Shown: piece after piece, positions 15,710 through 23,686 of the stretch
Layout of the letters: the number at the start of each line of letters is the position of its first letter
Numbering within the stretch: position 1 is the stretch's first letter
Assembly (NCBI GenBank): GCA_904393115.1
Contig: CAJFMX010000020.1
Location: 1 to 43,069 of the forward strand
Direction: 5' to 3'
Source: an uncultured Clostridia bacterium
GTDB lineage: Bacteria > Bacillota > Clostridia > Christensenellales > UBA1750
DNA: 43,069 nt
Notes under the pieces: generated by a model
Told to the model about the DNA's origin: nothing
Seen by the model: only the letters and a program-made list of their open reading frames with translations
The model's database searches: none
Position numbers and translations under genes: made by a program

Positions 15710-17782
15710 TTAGAAGATGGAGATGTTCAGGAAGAGCGTCGCCAGCAGGGACGCGACCAGGGAGACGACGGTGATCTGCGTGTTGATGGACGGGCCAGCG
15801 GTGTCCTTGAAGGGATCGCCGACCGTGTCGCCAACGACCGCAGCCTTGTGCGCGTTGGAGCCCTTGCCGCCCTCGGCGCCCGCCTCGACGTACTTCTTGG
15901 AGTTGTCCCACAGGCCGCCGGAGTTGGACATGAAGAGCGCCAGCAGCAGGCCGGAGACGATGTTGCCCAGCAGGAAGCCGCCGACGGCGCTGACGCCGCC
16001 GATGAAGCCGACCAGGATCGTGGCGATGATCGCGAACAGGCCCGCGGGGATCAGCTCGCGCAGCGCGCCCTGGGTGGCGATGTCGATGCACTTGTCGTAG
16101 TCCGCATCCGCCTTGCCTTCCTTCAGGCCGCGGATCTCGCGGAACTGGCGATGGATCTCGGCGACCATGCGCTGCGCGTTGCGGTCAACGCCCAGGATCA
16201 GCATGGCGGAGAACACCGCCGGGATCGCCGCGCCGATCAGGATGCCGAAGAACACGGTCGGGTCGATGATGTTGAGCACATCGATGACGACCTTGCCCGC
16301 CGCCTCGTTGACCTCGCTGATGTAGGCGCCAAGCAGGGAGATGACGGTAAGACCCGCCGCGCCGATGGAGAAGCCCTTGGTGACCGCCTTGACGGTGTTG
16401 CCCGCGCTGTCCAGCTCGTCGCAGATGCGGACCGTCTCGTCGCCCATGTCGCCCATCTCCGCCAGGCCGCGGGCGTTATCCACGATCGGGCCGTAGGCGT
16501 CGTTGGAGATGATCATGCCGACGATGGACAGCATGCCGACCGCCGCCATGGCGATGCCGAACAGCGGGTAGGAACCGCCCATGGGCTCCAGGAGCTTGTA
16601 GGCGACCAGGGCAGAAATCGCGATGCCGATCATGGCCGGCAGCGCAGAGATGAAGCCGTAGGCCACGCCGGAGAGGATCGTAAAGGCCGGGCCGGACTTG
16701 GAAGCCGCAGCCACGCGCTTGACGATGGGGCGGGTGTCATCCGTGAAGTAGTCCGTGGTGAGGCCGATGATGACGCCCACGACCAGGCCGACCGCAGAGG
16801 CGCCCCAGACGCGCCAGGCAATGGCTTCGCCGGAGAAGAAGATCAGGTTGGAGACCGCCGTGAGGACCAGGAAGATGCCGGTGGTGACGTAGGTGGAGGC
16901 GTTGAGCGCATTGGTCGGGTTGCCGTTCTTGCCGATGCGGGCAAAGGCGATGCCCAGCGCCGAGGCCAGCAGGCCCAGCGCCGCGTAGCAGAACACCATC
17001 TCCGCGCACACGCCGAAGCCGCCGTCCAGAGAGAAGGCCAGGACCAGCGCCGCCGCCATGGCCGCCACGTTGGAGTCGAACAGGTCCGCGCCCATGCCGG
17101 CCACGTCGCCGACGTTGTCGCCGACGTTGTCCGCGATGACGGCGGGGTTGCGGGGGTCGTCCTCGGGGATGCCGAGCTCAACCTTGCCCGTCAGGTCCGC
17201 GCTGACGTCCGCGGTCTTGGTGAAGATGCCGCCGCCCGCCTTGGCAAACAGCGCAAGGGAGCTGGCGCCGAACGAGAAGCCGAGCAGCGCCGTGGTGTCG
17301 CCCGCCAGCATCAGCACGAGCATGACGCCCAGCAGGCACATGCTCACAACGCCCAGGCCCATGACCGCGCCGCCGCGGAAGCCGACCAGGAACGCGGGCT
17401 TGATGCCCTCAGAGGCCGCGCGCGCCGCGCGGGTGTTGGCCAGGGTCGCAACGTACACGCCCAGCTTGCCGGTGATGGCCGACATGACCGTGCCCGCCAC
17501 GTAGGCGATGACCATCTTGACGTTGTCCAGGAAGTTGGCGCCCTCGCTCCAGAAGGGACGGGGCAGGAAGATGAGGATGAGCACCGCCACAACGCCCGCA
17601 AAGCAGGCCAGCAGCTTGTACTCCCGGCGCATGAAGGTGTTCGCGCCGTCGCGGATGAGCTTGCCGATCTGCTCAATCCGCGCGTTGCCCAGATTTTGCC
17701 GCTTTACCCACATCGCAAGGTAGGCCGCAAAGGCCACCGCGATGACCACGGCAAAAAACGAGATCAGGTACATCGTGGTCAT
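15710..17782 (-). CDS. hppA: Membrane-bound proton-translocating pyrophosphatase, predicted K+-independent
   Basis: Hydrolyses pyrophosphate and pumps ions across the membrane. The 690 residues form about 16 membrane helices. The catalytic loops are visible: DVSADLTGKVE, EDDPRNPAVIADNVGDNVGD and, near the C-terminus, KAAVVGDTVGDPFKDTAGPS. The segment GNTVKAVTKGFSIGAAGL carries lysine where K+-dependent enzymes have alanine (GNTTAA), so this should be the K+-independent class, whose known members pump H+. The start ATG has GGGGGGAG upstream; an ATG nine bases later is possible. It follows oadB and a small OadG-like gene on the same strand and is probably co-transcribed with them. Confidence 0.94.
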   Translation of the reverse strand: MTTMYLISFFAVVIAVAFAAYLAMWVKRQNLGNARIEQIGKLIRDGANTFMRREYKLLACFAGVVAVLILIFLPRPFWSEGANFLDNVKMVIAYVAGTVMSAITGKLGVYVATLANTRAARAASEGIKPAFLVGFRGGAVMGLGVVSMCLLGVMLVLMLAGDTTALLGFSFGASSLALFAKAGGGIFTKTADVSADLTGKVELGIPEDDPRNPAVIADNVGDNVGDVAGMGADLFDSNVAAMAAALVLAFSLDGGFGVCAEMVFCYAALGLLASALGIAFARIGKNGNPTNALNASTYVTTGIFLVLTAVSNLIFFSGEAIAWRVWGASAVGLVVGVIIGLTTDYFTDDTRPIVKRVAAASKSGPAFTILSGVAYGFISALPAMIGIAISALVAYKLLEPMGGSYPLFGIAMAAVGMLSIVGMIISNDAYGPIVDNARGLAEMGDMGDETVRICDELDSAGNTVKAVTKGFSIGAAGLTVISLLGAYISEVNEAAGKVVIDVLNIIDPTVFFGILIGAAIPAVFSAMLILGVDRNAQRMVAEIHRQFREIRGLKEGKADADYDKCIDIATQGALRELIPAGLFAIIATILVGFIGGVSAVGGFLLGNIVSGLLLALFMSNSGGLWDNSKKYVEAGAEGGKGSNAHKAAVVGDTVGDPFKDTAGPSINTQITVVSLVASLLATLFLNISIF

Positions 17783-17817
17783 TGTGAAACTCCCCCCAGT
17801 GGTGATTTTTATTGAGA

Positions 17818-17838
17818 GGGACGGCGGAGCGCCGCCCC
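17818..17838 (-). other. Stem-loop between the OadG-like gene and hppA
   Basis: A 9-bp stem (one G-T pair) with a 3-base loop and no T tract after it. It looks more like an mRNA-processing or stabilising stem-loop, giving different expression of the flanking genes, than a terminator. Confidence 0.45.
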
Positions 17839-17855
17839 AGACTCACGAATCGATC

Positions 17856-18002
17856 TCAGGCTTCTTTTCCGGACTTGCGGTTGGTGACCTTGCCCAGGGC
17901 GATGGTCACCAGGATGATGATGCCGATCACGACGAAGATGCCCAGCAGGCCCAGGCCCATGTAGCCCAGGTTGGCGATAAAATTGCTCGGGGTAAACTGC
18001 AT
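17856..18002 (-). CDS. 48-residue OadG-like membrane protein
   Basis: A small reading frame with a single membrane helix (GLGLLGIFVVIGIIILVTIAL, about residues 16-36) and a basic tail ending in KSGKEA. The GLG-start helix and small size resemble the gamma (OadG) subunit of sodium-pumping decarboxylases, which anchors and assembles the complex. It starts 16 bp after the beta-subunit stop, with AAAGGGAGGAAACG just before the ATG, and precedes hppA. Its position directly next to the beta subunit makes the assignment likely; on sequence alone it would be only a small membrane protein. Confidence 0.75.
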   Translation of the reverse strand: MQFTPSNFIANLGYMGLGLLGIFVVIGIIILVTIALGKVTNRKSGKEA

Positions 18003-18018
18003 AGCTCGTTTCCTCCCT

Positions 18019-19122
18019 TTAGCCGAAGAAGGTCAGGATCAGGCCGCCCGCGATGACGGAGGCGATCTGTCCGGAGACGTTGACGCCGATGGAGTGCATC
18101 AGCAGGAAGTTCTGCGGGTCTTCCTTCAGGCCCATCTTGTGCACGATGCGGCCCGACATCGGGAAGGCCGAGATGCCCGCCGCGCCGATCATGGGGTTGA
18201 TCTTCTTGTCCTTGGGCAGGAAGACGTTCAGGAGCTTGGCAAACAGCACGCCGCCCGCCGTGTCGAAGATGAAGGCCACAAGGCCCAGGGCCAGGATCAG
18301 CAGGGTGTCCGGGGCGAGGAACTCCGCCGCCTGCATGCGCACGGCGATGGTGAGGCCCAGGAAGATCGTGACCAGGTTCGCCAGGACCTTCTGCGCGGTC
18401 TCGGACAGCGAGTTCAGCACGCCGCACTCGCGGATCAGGTTGCCGAACATCAGGAAGCCGATGAGGCTCGCCGCGGACGGCGCGACCAGCGCCGCGATGA
18501 CCGTGATGCAGATCGGGAAGAGGATGCGCGTCGTGCGCGTGACGTTCTTCTGCTCGTAGGGCATGCGGATGAGCCGCTCCTTGCGGGTGGTCAGCATGCG
18601 GATGATCGGCGGCTGGATGATCGGGACCAGCGCCATGTAGGAGTAGGCCGCCACCATGATGGCGCCCAGGTACTTCGAACCCAGCGCCTGCGCAACGACG
18701 ATGGAGGTCGGGCCGTCCGCCGCGCCGATGACCGCGATGGAGGCCGCGTCGTTGATGTCAAAGAACATGGACGCCGCGCACAGCGTGAAGAAGATGCCGA
18801 ACTGTGCCGCCGCGCCGAAGATCATCAGCTTCGGGTTGGAAAGCAGGGGGCCAAAGTCGATCATCGCGCCGATGCCGATGAACAGGATCAGGGGGAACAG
18901 CTCGTTGGCGATGCCCGCGTTAAACAGCGAAACCAGCGCGCCGCCTTCCTGAATCAGGTCGACGTTGGGAATGTTGACCAGCAGTGTGCCAAAACCGATG
19001 GGAAGGAGCAGCGTCGGCTCCATGTCCTTGGCGATGGCAAGGTAGATCAGCAGGCCGCCGATGCACCACATCACCACGTGCTGCCAGGTGAGGTCCAGTA
19101 GGTTGCCGAACAAGAATTCCAC
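18019..19122 (-). CDS. Sodium ion-translocating decarboxylase, beta subunit
   Basis: Integral membrane subunit (OadB/GcdB/MmdB family) that couples decarboxylation of a carboxybiotin to Na+ export. The 367 residues form about ten helices. The conserved GAADGPTSIVVA motif carries the ion-binding aspartate (D136), and the C-terminal half has FGNLIRECGV and GAAGISAFPMSGR, typical of the family. I chose the GTG preceded by GGAGAG at seven bases, giving the usual N-terminus EFLFGNLLDLTW; an ATG 24 bases upstream has no SD. The alpha (carboxyltransferase) and biotin-carrier genes are absent from the window, so the substrate (oxaloacetate, methylmalonyl-CoA or glutaconyl-CoA) cannot be told. Confidence 0.92.
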   Translation of the reverse strand: MEFLFGNLLDLTWQHVVMWCIGGLLIYLAIAKDMEPTLLLPIGFGTLLVNIPNVDLIQEGGALVSLFNAGIANELFPLILFIGIGAMIDFGPLLSNPKLMIFGAAAQFGIFFTLCAASMFFDINDAASIAVIGAADGPTSIVVAQALGSKYLGAIMVAAYSYMALVPIIQPPIIRMLTTRKERLIRMPYEQKNVTRTTRILFPICITVIAALVAPSAASLIGFLMFGNLIRECGVLNSLSETAQKVLANLVTIFLGLTIAVRMQAAEFLAPDTLLILALGLVAFIFDTAGGVLFAKLLNVFLPKDKKINPMIGAAGISAFPMSGRIVHKMGLKEDPQNFLLMHSIGVNVSGQIASVIAGGLILTFFG

Positions 19123-19166
19123 GTTCACTCTCTCCATTTCTTTTTTTATGGGCCATTCCAATATTC

Positions 19167-19175
19167 ATTATATCA
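19167..19175 (-). promoter_or_regulatory. Extended -10 promoter of the oadB-hppA transcript
   Basis: Minus strand TGATATAAT: a perfect TATAAT (19167-19172) with the TGn extension. The -35 region is AT-rich without a good TTGACA, as expected for extended -10 promoters. The 265-bp gap between oadB and asnS is AT-rich and holds only this promoter, two TGTTAATAT copies and the asnS terminator. Confidence 0.6.
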
Positions 19176-19193
19176 CCATGTATATAAACAGTT

Positions 19194-19254
19194 TGTTAAT
19201 ATTTGCGCCATAAGTATAAAGATAACATTAAGAACATTTTTTGGGTGTTAATAT
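19194..19254. repeat. Two direct TGTTAATAT copies upstream of oadB
   Basis: TGTTAATAT at 19194-19202 and 19246-19254, 52 bp apart (about five helical turns). The first sits in the -35 region of the oadB promoter. Possibly a binding site pair; the regulator is unknown. Confidence 0.35.
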
Positions 19255-19336
19255 GAAGAAAAGCTGCAAAGACGGATCGCTTTCCGGAAAAATATATTTA
19301 TATTTTTGTATAAAATGTTTCCGGGCGCCGGGGGAG

Positions 19337-19373
19337 AAAAAAGGCCGCCCTGCGCGTCGCTGCACAGGGCGGT
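19337..19373 (-). terminator. Terminator of asnS
   Basis: Minus strand: a stem of about 10 bp (GACCGCCCTG with CAGGGCGGCC, one mismatch or wobble) around a GC-rich loop, followed by TTTTTT. It starts about 15 bp after the asnS stop. Confidence 0.8.
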
Positions 19374-19387
19374 CCGGAAAAATGGGA

Positions 19388-20779
<1,392 letters not shown>

Positions 20780-20841
20780 GGGTTCTCTCCTCCACAAAAA
20801 GTTCGTGCTGTCCCTAGTATACCACGGCTTTTTCCAAAATA

Positions 20842-22290
20842 CTACTGCGATTCGGCCCGCGGGGAGGCGGAAAGTGCGCGCAGCCAGGGCAGTTCGCGCT
20901 TTAGATCCGCCCGCACGCTCCACTGCCAGAGGCACTCCCCGGCAAAGAGCAGGCGGTACATCCCGCGCCGGCGCCGGAGCGCGTGCAGGAGCCGGGGGAG
21001 GGAGTAGATGCGCGCGCTGGCGCGCAGGACCTCGCGCTGGAGCTGCTCCGGGCTCATGCGGCGCGGGTAGTGCACGGCGCGGCCCGTGCAGCGGCCCCAG
21101 TCCCCATCGCGCAGGAGCCGGCCGCGGTTGGCCTCGTAGACGGGCGTCCCCGGGACGAAGTACATGGCCTGGATGAGCACGCCGCACAGATCGTTTTCGA
21201 TGGCGAAGTCCGCCAGCCGGTCGCCGACGCCCGGCTCGTGGTTGTCTGCGCCGAGGATGAACAGGCCGCGCACCTGCAGGCCGTGGCGCTGGATGTTGCG
21301 GATGGAGGCGACGATCTGGTCGCGCGTGCTCTGCTTGTGGTAGAGGGCAAACGATTCGTCGTCCAGGAACTCCACGCCCATCGCCAGCTCCGTAAAGCCC
21401 GCCTGGGCGAGCAGATCCAACATTTCGTCGTCAAAGCCGACCTCGAAGCGCGCCTGCACGGTGAAGGCGCAGCGGATGCCGCTCCGCAGGATGGCGCGCA
21501 GCACGGACATCGCCCAGTCCCGGTCCGCGAAGAAGTTGTCGTCCGTCAGCCAGAGGACGCGCAGCAGCCGGCCCGGGCGGTCGTGAAAGGCGATCGCCTG
21601 GCGGATCTCTTCGACGACGTTCTCCGGCGGCCGCGTGCGGACCCTGTGCCCGAAGTGCCGCACGACCGCGCAGTAATCGCAGTTGTGCGGGCAGCCGCGC
21701 GAGGCGTGCACCTGCGGCCAGAGGGTGTTGTGCCCGGCCATCTCCCGGTAGCGGTAGACGAGGGAGCGGTCCGGGATCGTCGAGATGTCGCAGGGCGGGC
21801 GGCGCGGGCCGGTCGTGCGGAAGGCGCCGGATTCGTCCCGCCAGGCAAGGCCCGGAAACCCCGGCCGCTCCCCGGCAGAGAGCGCGGCGAGCAGGTCCCG
21901 GATCGACTCGTCGCCCTCGCCCAGGAGCACGAAGTCCGCGTGGTCCGCCGCCTCCTGCGCGCTGAGCGAGGCGTGCAGGCCGCCCAGGACCACCAGCGCC
22001 CGGGAATGCTTGCGCACATAGTCCGCAAGCGCGTACCCGCGCGGCGCGTTGAACGTGAAGACCCCGATGCAGACGAGGTCTGCGTCCAGCACGTCCTCCC
22101 AGACGATGCGGGAGATGGACTCGCTGTACACGCGCGCATCCGCGCCCGCGTCCCGGGCGATTGTGGCCAGGGTGATCAGTCCCGTCCCCGGCGTGCGGAT
22201 GTAGCGGTCATAGACGAAGAGGTTCCAGGGCGAGGGGCGGTAGGGGCGGTTGCCGGGCTCGAGAAAGCGCACTTTGAGCGGTTTGTTCAT
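20842..22290 (-). CDS. B12-binding-domain radical SAM protein of unknown reaction
   Basis: A 482-residue protein. The N-terminal 170 residues look like the cobalamin-binding Rossmann domain of class B radical SAM enzymes ([38 protein letters not shown]). The radical SAM core begins with the cluster motif CPHNCDYC (C200, C204 and C207) and continues with [15 protein letters not shown] and [10 protein letters not shown], typical of the HpnJ/BchE-like group. The C-terminal 80 residues are arginine-rich. The ATG has GAGGAGG nine bases upstream. The known reactions of this class are methylations and rearrangements; nothing nearby suggests a substrate. It may be co-transcribed with asnS. Confidence 0.85.
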   Translation of the reverse strand: MNKPLKVRFLEPGNRPYRPSPWNLFVYDRYIRTPGTGLITLATIARDAGADARVYSESISRIVWEDVLDADLVCIGVFTFNAPRGYALADYVRKHSRALVVLGGLHASLSAQEAADHADFVLLGEGDESIRDLLAALSAGERPGFPGLAWRDESGAFRTTGPRRPPCDISTIPDRSLVYRYREMAGHNTLWPQVHASRGCPHNCDYCAVVRHFGHRVRTRPPENVVEEIRQAIAFHDRPGRLLRVLWLTDDNFFADRDWAMSVLRAILRSGIRCAFTVQARFEVGFDDEMLDLLAQAGFTELAMGVEFLDDESFALYHKQSTRDQIVASIRNIQRHGLQVRGLFILGADNHEPGVGDRLADFAIENDLCGVLIQAMYFVPGTPVYEANRGRLLRDGDWGRCTGRAVHYPRRMSPEQLQREVLRASARIYSLPRLLHALRRRRGMYRLLFAGECLWQWSVRADLKRELPWLRALSASPRAESQ

Positions 22291-22381
22291 GGAAGGGGCC
22301 CTCCTCTTTCCGGATCGTTGCGCGGCGGAGCGCTGGAGCGACGTTTGCGCCATCAAATGCGCGGGTTTGGGACAAACTGTC

Positions 22382-22410
22382 TTTACGGCGGAGCCGGGGT
22401 TTACTATAAT
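22382..22410 (+). promoter_or_regulatory. Promoter of yugP-niaR
   Basis: TTTACG (22382-22387), 17-bp spacer, perfect TATAAT (22405-22410). The start codon lies about 30 bp downstream. Confidence 0.7.
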
Positions 22411-22441
22411 GGTAGGTGAATCGAACAGGGAGGTGCAGACA

Positions 22442-23143
22442 TTGCCGTTCTTCTACTATGGTTCCTGGGATTACCTTTGGCTGATCCTGATTGCGGCGGT
22501 GCTGGGCATGGTCGCGCAGGGCGCGGTGCAGAGCACGTACCGCAAGTACGCCGGCGTCGCGGCGCGCTCGGGCGTGACCGCGGACGAGGCCGCGCGCTAC
22601 ATCCTGCAGAACGCGGGCGTATACGACGTCTCCATCGGCTACAGCAACCGCGGCGGGCTCTCGGACCACTACGACCCGCGCGCCAAGACGCTCCGCCTCT
22701 CCTCCGGGGTGTACGGATCGACCTCCATCGCGGCGCTGGGCATCGCCGCGCACGAGGCCGGCCACGCCATCCAGCACGCGCAGGGCTATGCGCCGCTGGC
22801 CATCCGCAACTCCATCGTGCCGCTGGTCAACTTCGGCTCGGCCGCGTCCATGCCGCTGCTGCTGATCGGCCTGTTCCTGAACTCCTATGTGCTGGCCATG
22901 ATCGGCGTGATCTTCTACGCATTTGCGGTGGCGTTTCAGCTGGTGACGCTGCCGGTGGAGCTCAACGCCTCCCGCCGGGCCATGCAGGCGCTGCAGAGCA
23001 CGGGCCTGCTCGCCCCGGACGAGGCCGGCAAGGCCCGCAAGGTCCTCACCGCCGCCGCGTCCACTTACGTCGCCGCGGCCTTTGCCGCCGTGGCGCAGCT
23101 GCTGCGCCTGCTCTCCATCGCCAACCGGCAGAAGCGCGACTAA
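22442..23143 (+). CDS. yugP: YugP-type membrane zinc metallopeptidase
   Basis: A 233-residue membrane protein with an N-terminal helix (YLWLILIAAVLGMVAQG), the zinc-protease motif HEAGH (H104, E105 and H108) and two to three further membrane helices, matching the YugP family of neutral zinc metallopeptidases. No substrate is known to me. I chose a TTG start giving MPFFYYGSWDY, because GGGAGG lies seven bases before it and relatives begin with this segment; an ATG 32 bases upstream would overlap the SD. NiaR follows after 17 bp. Confidence 0.88.
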   Translation: MPFFYYGSWDYLWLILIAAVLGMVAQGAVQSTYRKYAGVAARSGVTADEAARYILQNAGVYDVSIGYSNRGGLSDHYDPRAKTLRLSSGVYGSTSIAALGIAAHEAGHAIQHAQGYAPLAIRNSIVPLVNFGSAASMPLLLIGLFLNSYVLAMIGVIFYAFAVAFQLVTLPVELNASRRAMQALQSTGLLAPDEAGKARKVLTAAASTYVAAAFAAVAQLLRLLSIANRQKRD

Positions 23144-23160
23144 GGACGGAGGGCAGATCC

Positions 23161-23679
23161 ATGGACACAAAGGAACGGCGCAGCGCGATTTTGCAGCTCC
23201 TGCGCAACCGGACCGCGCCGGTCACCGGCGCGGAGCTGGCCGCGCGCATGGGCGTGAGCCGCCAGGTCATCGTGCAGGACATCGCGCTGCTGCGCACGGG
23301 CGGCCAGACCATCTTCGCCACGCCCGAGGGCTACCTCCTGCCGGCGCTGGAGCCGGCGGCCGCCGCGCGGCGGGTCGTCGCGGCGCGGCACCGGGACAAC
23401 GCCGGCATGCGCCGGGAGCTGGAGACCGTCGTGCGCCTGGGCGGAACGGTCGTGGACGTCTCCATCGAGCACCCGGTCTACGGCGAAATCTCCGCGCCGC
23501 TGCACCTGCGCACGCAGGCCGGCGTGGACCGGTTCATGGCCAACTTTGAAACGGGCGGCACCTCGCCCATCTCGCTCCTGACCGACGGCGTGCACCTGCA
23601 CACCGTGGAGGCCCCGAGCCAGGGCGCGATGGAGCGCATCCTTTCGGCCCTGCGCGAGGCGGGCATCCTCGTGGAGTGA
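23161..23679 (+). CDS. niaR: NiaR-type transcriptional repressor (HTH_11 plus 3H domain)
   Basis: A 172-residue regulator of NAD synthesis and niacin uptake in Firmicutes. The N-terminal winged helix (about 5-60; ELAARMGVSRQVIVQDIALLRTGG) binds DNA. The 3H domain follows, with its histidines in DVSIEHPVYG, APLHLRT and TDGVHLHTVE, which bind metal and nicotinate in the known proteins. The ATG follows GGAGGG. It shares a transcript with yugP. Its usual targets (nadABC, niaP) are not in the window. Confidence 0.9.
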   Translation: MDTKERRSAILQLLRNRTAPVTGAELAARMGVSRQVIVQDIALLRTGGQTIFATPEGYLLPALEPAAAARRVVAARHRDNAGMRRELETVVRLGGTVVDVSIEHPVYGEISAPLHLRTQAGVDRFMANFETGGTSPISLLTDGVHLHTVEAPSQGAMERILSALREAGILVE

Positions 23680-23686
23680 GCGCCCC

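Noticed and set aside
19190..19203. Rex operator (TTGTTAA half-site) before oadB
   Set aside because: Only one half-site is present; no inverted partner at the required distance.
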